A stretch of DNA of 64,000 bases from Paeniglutamicibacter sulfureus. Its GTDB lineage: Bacteria; Actinomycetota; Actinomycetes; Actinomycetales; Micrococcaceae. The notes beneath the pieces were generated by a model that saw only the letters and a program-made list of their open reading frames with translations, was not told the origin of the DNA and searched no databases. The stretch covers positions 2,954,192 through 3,018,191 of the forward strand of contig NZ_JAULBL010000002.1 in the NCBI RefSeq assembly GCF_030512175.1, read 5' to 3'. The position numbers were made by a program, and so were the translations under genes. This document shows, piece by piece, positions 29,755 through 38,427 of the stretch (position 1 is its first letter; each line of letters begins with the position of its first letter).

Positions 29755-31908
29755 GTGAACATGACGCCTGACCCCGCCGGCCCCGGCAACCACACCTCCG
29801 GCAATGCCCCAGGCGCAGGCACTTACCGCGATGCGTGGGGGATCCCGCATCTGCGTGCCGATTCCGCAGACCAGCTGGCGCGCCTGCAGGGCTTGAACGC
29901 CGCCACGGACCGTTCATGGCAGATCGAACTGGAACGCTGGCGCTCCGAGGGACGCACCGCCGAAATGCTGGGTGCCGACGGCGTGCCGTGGGACCGTTTC
30001 TCCCGGCAGTGCAGGCTTGACGACACCGCGCGCCGCTGCTTCGAGGCCCTCGACGCCGACACTCAGCGCTGGTGCACCAGCTTCGTGGCCGGCATCAACC
30101 AGGCGCTCGAGGCCGGGGTGCGCGGAGGACCGGAATTCGATGAGTCCGGCACCGCTCCGGCACGGTGGAACCCCTGGACCCCTTTGGGGGTGTTCCTTGT
30201 CCAGCACATCCTCTTCTCCACGTTCCCGAACAAGCTCTTCCGCGCCCATGTCGCCCGGACCCTCGGACCAGACGCCGTCGCCCTGTTCAGCATCGAGGCC
30301 CCGGTGTTCTCCGGTAGCAATGCCTGGGCCGCCCACGGGTCGACCACCGCGGACGGTGCGCCGCTGATTGCCGGGGACCCGCACCGCTTGCTGGAGCTGC
30401 CCGGCGTCTACCAGCAGATTCACCTTTCCTGCCCCGAGTTCGACGCCGTCGGCTTCGCCTTCCCCGGTGTTCCTGGCCTGCCGCACTTCGGCCACACCGG
30501 CCACACCGCCTGGGCCATCACCAACGCCATGGCCGATTACCAGGACCTCTTCGAAGAAGAGCTGCGCCGCAGCGAAGACGGCGGCATCCAGGCGTACGGC
30601 CCGCGGGGCTGGGAATCAGCCGTCGCGGGCGTCGAAACGATTCTGGTCCGAGGCGGCAATCCCGAGGCCGTGGAGGTTATCGAGACCGCCCGCGGTCCGG
30701 TCATCGCCGGAGGGCTAGATGGTGGCGCGTTGAGCCTGCGGATGCCCGCCCGGGTCGAGGGGCGGTTGGGTTTCGACGCGCTGCTGCCGTTGCTGCGCAG
30801 CCGCCGCGTCGCCGACGTGGAGACGGCACTGCAGCGCTGGGTGGAGCCGGTCAACAGCGTTCTCGCCGCGGACACCGAAGGGACAGTCCGGCATTTCCTC
30901 GCCGGGCTGGTGCCGCAGCGGAACCAAGAAAACCGGCGCGTGCCGGTGCCGGCGGCCTCGACCGAACATGCCTGGGACGGCAGCTATGTGCAGCTGCCGA
31001 GGACCGGGGTGGAATGTTTCGCGGTGAGCGCCAACGACCGCGAAGCGGGAGGCGGGGATTCAGTCGGGATGGAATTCGCTCCCGCCCACCGCGCCCGGCG
31101 GATCCACGAACTCCTGGAAGACCCGGATGCCGCACCCCTCACCGTGGACGCCATGCAGGCCATCCATTCGGACACTCTGCTCGGCTCGCTGCCCGCCTTC
31201 CGTGCCCTGCTGGAATCGCTCGATGCCGGTGTATTGCCGCCCGCCGCCGCCCGGCTCCGCTCCCGCATCCTCGAATGGGACGGCCACATGTCCGCGGACA
31301 GCGCCGACGCCGGGGCGTTCGCCACGTGGCGCTCGGCGCTGGTCAGCAGGATTGCCCGGCACCCCGCCCTGGAGCCCCTGGCCGGAGCACATGGGTATGC
31401 GCCGCTGTTCGGGCCATGGCTTTCCGTGGCGTCCCGGGTGGGCTTCGCCGTTGAGACCCTGTTGCTTGGCGGCACGGAGCTGGGGATCGACCCTGCGGTG
31501 GAGGCTGCCGCTGCCCTGGCCGAGGCCTCGGCCGGATCGGAGCAAAACTGGGGCGAGCGACACACGCTCCTTGCCGTGCATGAGCTCCCCGGCCGACTCG
31601 CGGCCGGCGTCCCGACCGCGGCCCTCTCCGGGGACACCGGCTGCGTGCTCTCCACCGAGTCCCTGCCCGGTGTCGAGGACCGCAGCTTCCGCGGCCCGGT
31701 GGCCCGCTACGTCTGGGACCTCGCGGACCGCGCCAATTCCCGCTGGGTCGTCCCCTTCGGCGCGGCCGGCAACCCGGAAAGCCCCCATTTTTCCGACCAA
31801 CTGCCGCTCTGGGCGGCCGGCGACCTCGTTCCAGTCATCACGGACTGGGACCTGCTGGTCAAAGACGCCTCACTTGCCACGGAACCCCCATCCGGAAGGA
31901 CCCCATGA
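29755..31908 (+). CDS. Penicillin-acylase-family (S45) N-terminal nucleophile hydrolase, cytoplasmic
   Basis: A 717-residue enzyme precursor. It begins with the S45 pattern YRDAWGIPHLRADSADQLAR. The nucleophile serine is S188 in FSGSNAWAAHG, where autocatalysis would split alpha and beta chains; AGDPHRLLELPGVYQQIHL and GLPHFGHTGHTAWAITNAMADYQD follow as in the family. No signal peptide is visible, unlike periplasmic penicillin acylases or PvdQ, so it should act in the cytosol on an acyl amide. An iron box lies upstream, and the next gene overlaps by 4 bp and looks like a siderophore acyltransferase, pointing to siderophore assembly or trimming. ATG 29761 is an alternative start. Confidence 0.85.
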   Translation: MNMTPDPAGPGNHTSGNAPGAGTYRDAWGIPHLRADSADQLARLQGLNAATDRSWQIELERWRSEGRTAEMLGADGVPWDRFSRQCRLDDTARRCFEALDADTQRWCTSFVAGINQALEAGVRGGPEFDESGTAPARWNPWTPLGVFLVQHILFSTFPNKLFRAHVARTLGPDAVALFSIEAPVFSGSNAWAAHGSTTADGAPLIAGDPHRLLELPGVYQQIHLSCPEFDAVGFAFPGVPGLPHFGHTGHTAWAITNAMADYQDLFEEELRRSEDGGIQAYGPRGWESAVAGVETILVRGGNPEAVEVIETARGPVIAGGLDGGALSLRMPARVEGRLGFDALLPLLRSRRVADVETALQRWVEPVNSVLAADTEGTVRHFLAGLVPQRNQENRRVPVPAASTEHAWDGSYVQLPRTGVECFAVSANDREAGGGDSVGMEFAPAHRARRIHELLEDPDAAPLTVDAMQAIHSDTLLGSLPAFRALLESLDAGVLPPAAARLRSRILEWDGHMSADSADAGAFATWRSALVSRIARHPALEPLAGAHGYAPLFGPWLSVASRVGFAVETLLLGGTELGIDPAVEAAAALAEASAGSEQNWGERHTLLAVHELPGRLAAGVPTAALSGDTGCVLSTESLPGVEDRSFRGPVARYVWDLADRANSRWVVPFGAAGNPESPHFSDQLPLWAAGDLVPVITDWDLLVKDASLATEPPSGRTP

Positions 31909-32513
31909 ACACCACCTCCACAACGGCCCAGGACTTCGGCCTTCGCACCGCCCTATACACCGAGGACCTCGAATCCGGGGGGACGGTGCGGATCATGCCG
32001 CTGTCCCCGGAGGGCGACCTCGACCTCATCCACGGCTGGGTCATCCAGGACCGAGCCCGGTTCTGGGGCATGACCAAGTACTCCCGCAGCGACGTCCTGG
32101 AGGTCTACCAGTTCCTCGAGTCGCTTCAGACGCACCACGCGTTCCTGGTGCTGTTCAATGGCGAACCGGTGGCCCTCTTCCAGACCTACGAGCCACTGCA
32201 TGATCCCGTGGGCGAGGCCTACCCGGCCCGGGTCGAGGACATCGGGATGCACCTGCTGCTGGCACCGGCCACCCGTCCCGTCCCGAATTTCACGCCTCGG
32301 CTGGTCACCTCGTTGATCAACTTCATGTTCGCCGACCCAGCCATCGATCGGATCGTGGTGGAACCCGATGCCCGGAATGACAAGGCCGTGCGCCGGCTGG
32401 AGGCCACGTGCTTCGAGCTCGGGCCCAAGATCCAGCTGGAGGAGAAGGAAGCGCAGTTGGCCTTCCTGAGCCGGGGGCGCTTCGAGCGCACGGAAACGTT
32501 GCGTACGCGCTAG
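31905..32513 (+). CDS. GNAT acyltransferase of the IucB/AlcB/RhbD siderophore type
   Basis: A 202-residue acyltransferase. Segments LDLIHGWVIQDRARFWGM, FNGEPVALFQTYEPLHDPVG, EDIGMHLLLAP and the C-terminal IVVEPDARNDKAVRRLE follow the pattern of enzymes that acylate N-hydroxylysine or N-hydroxy-diamines in hydroxamate siderophore synthesis. Its ATG overlaps the acylase stop (ATGA). No NIS synthetase, lysine monooxygenase or decarboxylase is in the window, so the pathway partners must be elsewhere. The exact acyl donor and acceptor are not known. Confidence 0.75.
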   Translation: MNTTSTTAQDFGLRTALYTEDLESGGTVRIMPLSPEGDLDLIHGWVIQDRARFWGMTKYSRSDVLEVYQFLESLQTHHAFLVLFNGEPVALFQTYEPLHDPVGEAYPARVEDIGMHLLLAPATRPVPNFTPRLVTSLINFMFADPAIDRIVVEPDARNDKAVRRLEATCFELGPKIQLEEKEAQLAFLSRGRFERTETLRTR

Positions 32514-33005
32514 GACTTGACTCGTGGCTGATGCGGATGCGGCGTTCACAGGCCGGTCGCCGAATCTCCAGTCGGCCGCCAGCACGGACCCGCTCACGGG
32601 ACGGGCGCGCCGGGCGGGCCTGCCGACAAGGGCGACACTGCCCGGTTGAAAGTCGGGTCGCCGGGTCGCCGGGTTGATTGGCGGAGCGGATGTCTTGATG
32701 CCACGGCCGCACGCAGTGGGCTCTTCGCTACCTGTTGCGTGCTTTCGGGGCTCGGCCCTGCGCCCGGGGAACCGCGGAAGTGAAATCTTCTCCATGAGTC
32801 AATTCGGGTTTCCCCTATTTCGCGAGCACTTTTGATGAGTCTCGCCGACCCCTTGAACTCCGTTGGGACCGGGCCTAGCATTGCTGGCACGGGCACCGGC
32901 GGAGCACCCGATGGTCGCGGTGCCGGTGAGGCCCGAACACGAAATGGCCGTCCTCGGGAGAGGGGACCGGCAGAGGGCTACGTCGATTGGATCGGGGAGA
33001 ACGTC
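32514..33005 (+). other. Gene-free stretch with a promoter for the RibD-like gene
   Basis: No gene is supported between 32514 and 33005. TTGAAC (32853-32858) and TAGCAT (32876-32881), 17 bp apart, make a good sigma-70-like promoter for the gene at 33006. A tandem GGTCGCC repeat occurs near 32648-32662. Confidence 0.5.
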
Positions 33006-33647
33006 ATGGGCGAGACTACGGCCGAGGCGTCGTCGGCGGAGCTGATGGTGGATCTGATCATTTCCTTGGACGGGTATGCCTCGGCCGAGGGGTGGCCCGG
33101 CTGGTGGGGCCTGGAAGCGCCGGAATACCTCGCCTGGCTCGAGCGGGAAGGGCAGAAGCAGTACACCTACCTCCTCGGCGCAAACACCTACCGGTTGATG
33201 TCTGCCATGTCGGCTGAGGCGGCGGCCGCGGATTCCAATTTTTCCGAGACCGAGGCAGCCAGTCTGACGGGCCTTGCCGACGTGGCCAAAGTCGTCTTCT
33301 CTTCGTCCCTGCGGGCACCCCTGAGCTGGCCGAATTCGAGGCTGGTGAGCGCAGATGCGGTCGAGGCCGTGGCCGTGGCCGAGATGAAGCGGAGCGGGAA
33401 CGGACCGATGAGCACCCTCGGGAGCCTCAGCCTGAGCCGGTCGCTACTGGCCGCGGGACTCGTGGACCGCTTCCGGGTAGTCGTTTTCCCTGTGATCACG
33501 GGCAGGACCGGGAAGGAACGCATCTACGACGGGTATCCTGACGTGGCACTCGAAATGGTGGACAGCAGAACCTTCGACGGACGGCTTCAGCTGCTCGAAT
33601 ACGTCCCCACCGTGCTCAGCGGCCCGCCTGGCACCGCACCGAAATGA
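33006..33647 (+). CDS. Dihydrofolate-reductase-like (RibD C-terminal domain) protein
   Basis: A 213-residue soluble protein of the RibD_C/DHFR-like fold. LMVDLIISLDGYASAEGWPGWW near the start, GANTYRLM, a STLGSLSLSRSLLAAGLVDRFRVVVFPVITG segment and a terminal beta-strand RLQLLEYVP match the small reductase proteins common in Arthrobacter. The start at 33006 is preferred because the promoter at 32853-32881 lies inside any longer reading. The substrate is unknown; NADPH-dependent reduction is inferred. Confidence 0.85.
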   Translation: MGETTAEASSAELMVDLIISLDGYASAEGWPGWWGLEAPEYLAWLEREGQKQYTYLLGANTYRLMSAMSAEAAAADSNFSETEAASLTGLADVAKVVFSSSLRAPLSWPNSRLVSADAVEAVAVAEMKRSGNGPMSTLGSLSLSRSLLAAGLVDRFRVVVFPVITGRTGKERIYDGYPDVALEMVDSRTFDGRLQLLEYVPTVLSGPPGTAPK

Positions 33648-33714
33648 TCCCATATTAGTGCGTTTGCCTTTCAGCGGACGTGGGCCGGCAGGGCAGCCCC
33701 ATCTGCCGGGCGTG

Positions 33715-34317
33715 CTAGGAAACCGCAGGGGTCTTCCGTGTTGGCCTGGCCCGAACATGCATGCGTTCGCCCTGCGGGCCAAAGAGGCTGAGGAACTCCA
33801 CGCCCTGTCCGTCCGCCAGCCCAAACCAGTGCGGGGTATGAGTATCGAATTCCGCCGCCTCGCCGGCGGGGAGTACCAAGTCGTGGTCCCCGAGCCGCAA
33901 CCTGAGGTTCCCCTTCAGGACGTAGAGCCATTCGTAGCCCTCGTGGGTCGCCAGCGGCGGGTCTGCAACGGTTTTGCCGGCCGGGATCACGTGCTTGAAT
34001 GCCTGGAGTCCGCCGCCGGCCCCGCGGCTCAACGGCAGGATGGTCATGCCGTGGCGGACAATGGGCTTGATATGGATGCGCGGATCCCCGGTCGCCGGAG
34101 CTCCCACGAGGTCGTCCAGGGGCACACCGTGGGCGCGCGCCAGCGGCAAGAGCTGTTCCAGGGTGGGCCGGCGCTGGCCGGATTCGAGCCGGGACAGGGT
34201 GCTGACCGAAATACCGGTCTGCGCCGAGAGCTCCTGGAGGGTCTGGTTGCTGCCGTTCCGCAGGCTGCGCAGCCGGGGTCCCACTTGCGCGAGGGTGCTG
34301 TCCATGTCTTGTTCCAT
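33715..34317 (-). CDS. XRE-family regulator with C-terminal cupin domain
   Basis: A 200-residue transcription factor. An XRE helix-turn-helix (about residues 12-65: LRNGSNQTLQELSAQTGISVSTLSRLESG) is followed by a cupin sensor domain (HVIPAGKTVADPPLATHEGYEWLYVLKG, DTHTPHWFGLADG). It is divergent from the flavoprotein gene at 34430, and a palindrome sits between the two starts. ATG 34305 or 34335 are alternative starts; the palindrome overlaps the 5' end of the longest version. The ligand of the cupin domain is unknown. Confidence 0.88.
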   Translation of the reverse strand: MEQDMDSTLAQVGPRLRSLRNGSNQTLQELSAQTGISVSTLSRLESGQRRPTLEQLLPLARAHGVPLDDLVGAPATGDPRIHIKPIVRHGMTILPLSRGAGGGLQAFKHVIPAGKTVADPPLATHEGYEWLYVLKGNLRLRLGDHDLVLPAGEAAEFDTHTPHWFGLADGQGVEFLSLFGPQGERMHVRARPTRKTPAVS

Positions 34318-34324
34318 GGTCCTA

Positions 34325-34343
34325 TTTTGCCACATCGGCAAAA
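34325..34343. promoter_or_regulatory. Palindromic operator between the XRE-cupin and flavoprotein genes
   Basis: TTTTGCC-ACATC-GGCAAAA, perfect 7-bp arms, 8 bp upstream of the XRE-cupin start and inside the divergent promoter region. Likely the repressor's own binding site. Confidence 0.6.
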
Positions 34344-34429
34344 ATGATTGCCAGAAGTTGGGAGATGGGTCCATGCTGGGTGGTGCACCGGATTTCCCCG
34401 GTGAAAACACGATCCAGGGAGCATGAACC

Positions 34430-35407
34430 ATGAACACGACGCCGGATACATTCGACGTGGCCATCATCGGCGGGGGAGCGGCGGGACTGGCCGCAGCCCA
34501 GGCGCTGGGACGTTCGCGCCGCAGCATCGTCGTCATCGATGCCGGGGAACCTCGCAACGCCCCGGCCGAGGGCGTGCACAACTTCCTCACGCGCGACGGA
34601 CTGCCGCCGCGCGAGCTGCTCGCCCTCGGTCGGAAAGAGGCGGAGGGCTACGGTGTCCGGTTCCGCGATGCCCGCGCTTCGGCGACCAGGCGGAACGCCG
34701 ACGGGTTCGGGATCGAGTTGGACGACGGGACCATGCTCGCCGTCCGCAAGATCATCCTCGCCTCCGGAGTCAGCGACACGCTTCCGGCAGTCGAGGGATT
34801 GGAGGCGTCCTGGGGCAAGAACGCGTTGCACTGCCCCTATTGCCACGGCTGGGAAGTGAGGGACCAGGACATTGCCGTGTTGGACAGCCCCTTCGCCGTC
34901 CACCAGGCCCTGATGTTCAGGCAGTTGAGTGATCGCGTCACCTTGTTCACCGCTCCGGGACGGGAATTCGATCCGGTTGAGCGGGAGAAGCTGGAGGCAC
35001 GGGGCATCGGCGTCGTGCCGCAGGAAATCATCGCCGTACGCGGCAACGACAACCACCTGACCCACGTGGTTTTCCGGGACGGTGGTGAGCGCGCCGTCGA
35101 TGCCCTGGTTGTCATGCCGCACTTTGCGGCGGGGGTCGAGGTGCTGTCCGGCGTTGGCCTGGAGGCGACGGCACACCCGTCGGGCATCGGCACGTACGTT
35201 GCCACCGACGAAATGGGCAAGACGGAAATCCCGGGCCTGTGGGCGGCGGGGAACACCCGTGACCCCATGGCCCAGGTGATGATGGCGGCCGCAGACGGGC
35301 TGCGCGTGGGCGCCATGGTCAACGCCGACCTCATCCAGGAAGAGACCGACGCGGCGGTGGCCGCCCTGCGCGCCGGTGCGGTTGCCGCGGTCGGGCAACG
35401 TAGCTAG
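34430..35407 (+). CDS. Thioredoxin-reductase-like NAD(P)/FAD-dependent oxidoreductase
   Basis: A 325-residue flavoprotein with FAD motif IIGGGAAGLAAAQ (residues ~9-21) and the redox-active CPYC at C135/C138 (ALHCPYCHGWE). A GLWAAGNTRDP motif binds the FAD ribityl/NAD region. This small-TrxR fold is common next to XRE-cupin regulators in actinobacteria. The second nucleotide-binding GxGxxG motif is poorly preserved (IAVLDSPFAVHQALM), so NADPH use may be altered, as in ferredoxin-type or NTR-like relatives. Substrate unknown. Confidence 0.88.
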   Translation: MNTTPDTFDVAIIGGGAAGLAAAQALGRSRRSIVVIDAGEPRNAPAEGVHNFLTRDGLPPRELLALGRKEAEGYGVRFRDARASATRRNADGFGIELDDGTMLAVRKIILASGVSDTLPAVEGLEASWGKNALHCPYCHGWEVRDQDIAVLDSPFAVHQALMFRQLSDRVTLFTAPGREFDPVEREKLEARGIGVVPQEIIAVRGNDNHLTHVVFRDGGERAVDALVVMPHFAAGVEVLSGVGLEATAHPSGIGTYVATDEMGKTEIPGLWAAGNTRDPMAQVMMAAADGLRVGAMVNADLIQEETDAAVAALRAGAVAAVGQRS

Positions 35408-35500
35408 CCAAAAAGAGCGGCGGCCCTCCACCACCTGTTCGGCTGCCGATGCTTCCCGAAGTCCACCTGCTCGATGCCTTCGGGTATCAAGGGATGGGGG

Positions 35501-36673
35501 TCAAACAATGCGAGCCAGGGCTCCCAGCAGGTCCTTGGCCCGGCGGTCCTGGTCTTCGGCGAGCATTTCGTTGGTCAAGAACGAGAATCCTATGTTCTTT
35601 CCCGGCCAGGCCCCATGCAATCCGCCACCGGCACCGGAATGCCCGAAGGCCGGGGCTACCGGGCCGTAGGTTCCGAGGGGATCGGCCAACTCATAGCCGA
35701 GCCCGAAGCGCAGTGGCCGGTCATTGACTGCGTCCACGCCCTCGGACCAGGTCGCCGTGGAGGACGCGAGGGCCCCGGCGGACAACAACGGTGAATGTGG
35801 CGTGGCCAGTTGGGAATAGAGGGATGCCATCGCATCGGCGGTGCCAATGCCACCGCCGGAGGCCATCTCCGCTCGCCTCATTTCCACGGAATTGAACGGA
35901 TCGCCGGTTCCGGTGAGGGAGCCCGCGTACATCCGATCCACGATCTTCCGCCGTTCCGGATCCTGCAGGAACGTGGAGATCGCATAGTTCTCCGACCGGA
36001 AAATGGTGGCCAGTCGCCCGTCCAGTGATTCGGGTAGACCCAAGTGAATGTCCAGGTCAAGCGGCACCGCGAGCAATTCCCCAACCAGTTCACCCGGGGT
36101 TTTTCCCGTAACGCGGAAGAACAGCTCGGCCGCCAGGTACCCGTAGGTCAGTGCGTGGTAAGCGACCTTGGTGCCGGGTTCCCACAAGGGCGACTGGGCC
36201 GCCAGGACCGCTGCAACGGCCCGGTTGTCGTATCTCAGGCTATCGTCGGGGTCCGGGTCGACATAGACGAGGCCAACGGTGTGGCTGAGCACTTGGGCGA
36301 CGGTGACATCCTGCTTTCCGGCCCCCGCGAATTCGGGCCAGTACGAGGCGACGGTGGCTTCCGGGTCCAGGACGCGCCGATCAATCAGGATCGCGGCAAT
36401 GGTGGCCATCAGGCCCTTGGTGCCGGAAAACAAGACTGCCATGGTTGATTCCGACCACGCCCGACGCGTTCCGGTGCCCGAAGCGGGGGCGGCTCCATTC
36501 TTGACCGTGGTGCCTCCGTAGAACCGGGCCAGGGGCTTGCCCTCGCGGTACACGCAAAAGGCCATGCCACCCTCGGCGGCTGCCAGGTGCCGGGCGAAGA
36601 CTCCGGACAGCATCTCGAAGCCGGGTAGGGGCAGCCCGTCATTGTGGCTGGTCAGGGACATTTCAAGTGACAT
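35501..36673 (-). CDS. Serine beta-lactamase-like hydrolase/esterase
   Basis: A 390-residue member of the beta-lactamase/class C-esterase (EstB-like) family. The nucleophile motif SxxK is S83-GT-K86 (LFSGTKGLMA), the tyrosine element is YHALTYG and the C-terminal box is HSGAGGG. No signal peptide is seen, so it is cytoplasmic. It is the last gene of the nine-gene carnitine operon, 14 bp after the ABC ATPase. Context suggests an esterase acting on an imported conjugate such as an acylcarnitine; that is inference. Confidence 0.85.
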   Translation of the reverse strand: MSLEMSLTSHNDGLPLPGFEMLSGVFARHLAAAEGGMAFCVYREGKPLARFYGGTTVKNGAAPASGTGTRRAWSESTMAVLFSGTKGLMATIAAILIDRRVLDPEATVASYWPEFAGAGKQDVTVAQVLSHTVGLVYVDPDPDDSLRYDNRAVAAVLAAQSPLWEPGTKVAYHALTYGYLAAELFFRVTGKTPGELVGELLAVPLDLDIHLGLPESLDGRLATIFRSENYAISTFLQDPERRKIVDRMYAGSLTGTGDPFNSVEMRRAEMASGGGIGTADAMASLYSQLATPHSPLLSAGALASSTATWSEGVDAVNDRPLRFGLGYELADPLGTYGPVAPAFGHSGAGGGLHGAWPGKNIGFSFLTNEMLAEDQDRRAKDLLGALARIV

Positions 36674-36687
36674 GTTCAGGTTCTTCC

Positions 36688-38427
36688 CTACTTGAAGGCC
36701 GGGACGTTGGCGAGCAGTTCCTGCGTGTAATGGTGCTGCGGGTTGTTGAGCACTTCCTCGGTGGTCCCCATGTCCACGATCTTGCCCTTTTGCAAGACGG
36801 CGAGGCGCTGGGAGATGTGCCGGGCCAGGGCGATGTTGTGCGTGACAAAAAGCATCGACATGTTGTGGTCGGTCTGCAGCGTGCGCAGCAGATCCAGGAT
36901 CGAGGCTTGCACCGAGACGTCCAGGGCACTGGTGATCTCGTCGCAGACCAGCAGCGAGGGGGCATTGACCAGGGCACGGGCAATCGCCGCGCGCTGGCGT
37001 TCACCGCCGCTGAGGTCGCCGGGACGGCGTTCCATGTAGCGTTCGCCGAGCTTTACCTGGTCCAGGGCTTCCAGGACCAAGGCGCGGCGCTTGCGCTTGT
37101 CGTTGATTCCCGACATCTGCAAGGGGACACCCACCGACTCGGCAATGGTTCGACGCGGGTTCAGTGATGAGAATGGCGACTGGAAGATGTATTGGATCCG
37201 CCGCCGGTCCTCGGATGACCGCATCCGCGTGCCGGTGGCCAGCCTCTCGCCGAAAAGCTCGATCGAGCCGGTATAGGCATCATTGAGCCCGGCCACGCAG
37301 CGCGAGAGGGTGGTCTTGCCGGACCCCGACTCGCCCAGCAGCATCATCGATTCTCCCTCCAGCAACTGGAAGTCGATCCCGTCCAGGACCGCGTGTTTGC
37401 CGTATGACAGGGCCAGGTCGCTCAGTTGCAGCAGCGGGCGGGCAGCCACCGCAACGGAAGCCGGCCGTGGCAGGATGCCGGGCAAGGACTTGGCGTCATC
37501 GACGAGCTGGGTGGAGCCGGTGGTGTCCGGCACGCCGAGGGGGCCGGCGACGACCAATGGCTGTTCTCCGGTGATTGCTTCCACCTGGCCCACCCGGCGT
37601 CTGCCGGCGAGATCGGGAACCGCGGCGAGCAGCCTGCGCGTGTAGCCGTGTCGCGGGGCGAAGAGGACCTGGTCGGTCGCACCGTGCTCCACGATGTCGC
37701 CCTGGAGCATGACGGCGACCTCGTCGGCGATCTCTGCGACCACGGCCAGGTCGTGTGTGATGTAGAGCCCGGCGACCTGGTGCCGTTCGGCCAATTCGCC
37801 GATTGTTTGCAGCACTATGGCCTGGGTCGTGACGTCCAGGCCGGTGGTCGGCTCGTCGAGCACGATCACCGACGGCCGGCAGGCGAAGGCCATCGCAATT
37901 CCCACGCGTTGCTGCTGTCCTCCGGATAGCTGGTGGGGGTAGCGCCGCTGGTAGGCGGGGTCATTGGCCAGGCCCACCTCGGCCAGCACTTCCCCAACCC
38001 GCGACCGGCGTTCGGAATCGGTGGCGCCGACTTGGTGCACGCGCAAGGTCTCGGCAATCTGCTCGCCGATGCGCATGGACGGGTTCAGCGACAGCGACGG
38101 GTCCTGCGGGACGTAGGAGATGACCTTGCCGCGCAGGCGCCGCAATTGGGCGTCGGGCAGATCCAGGATGTTTCCGTGGTCCCCGCTGCCCAGGCGCACC
38201 GTGCCGGTGCCCTTGGACAGCCCTTGGCGGAAATGCCCCATGCATGCGAGCCCGGCGGTTGTCTTGCCCGAGCCGGATTCACCGACCAGGGCCAGGATGC
38301 GGCCAGGCGCCAGGGTGAAGCTGACCCCGTGCAGGATTTCCTCTCCGGCATCCGTTTGCACCCTCAGGTCGGTGGCGCACAGCGCACTCGCCGCGATGTC
38401 GTTCTCAACAATCGTGGTCATTGTCAT
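36688..38427 (-). CDS. Dipeptide-type ABC transporter, fused double ATPase (DppD-DppF-like)
   Basis: A 579-residue protein with two complete ABC domains. Walker A GESGSGKT is at residues 49-56 and 365-372; signature LSGGQ at 168-172 in the first domain and LSGGERQRA in the second; DEPTTGLD and CDEITSALD mark the Walker B/D-loop. It powers the permease pair encoded just upstream. The ATG at 38427 overlaps the stop of the permease gene. The linker between domains (~residues 290-330) is Pro/Gly-rich. Confidence 0.93.
   Translation of the reverse strand: MTMTTIVENDIAASALCATDLRVQTDAGEEILHGVSFTLAPGRILALVGESGSGKTTAGLACMGHFRQGLSKGTGTVRLGSGDHGNILDLPDAQLRRLRGKVISYVPQDPSLSLNPSMRIGEQIAETLRVHQVGATDSERRSRVGEVLAEVGLANDPAYQRRYPHQLSGGQQQRVGIAMAFACRPSVIVLDEPTTGLDVTTQAIVLQTIGELAERHQVAGLYITHDLAVVAEIADEVAVMLQGDIVEHGATDQVLFAPRHGYTRRLLAAVPDLAGRRRVGQVEAITGEQPLVVAGPLGVPDTTGSTQLVDDAKSLPGILPRPASVAVAARPLLQLSDLALSYGKHAVLDGIDFQLLEGESMMLLGESGSGKTTLSRCVAGLNDAYTGSIELFGERLATGTRMRSSEDRRRIQYIFQSPFSSLNPRRTIAESVGVPLQMSGINDKRKRRALVLEALDQVKLGERYMERRPGDLSGGERQRAAIARALVNAPSLLVCDEITSALDVSVQASILDLLRTLQTDHNMSMLFVTHNIALARHISQRLAVLQKGKIVDMGTTEEVLNNPQHHYTQELLANVPAFK

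Noticed and set aside
32832..33005. Longer start for the RibD-like gene
   Set aside because: A well-spaced promoter (32853-32881) falls inside it, so these codons would precede or overlap the transcript start.
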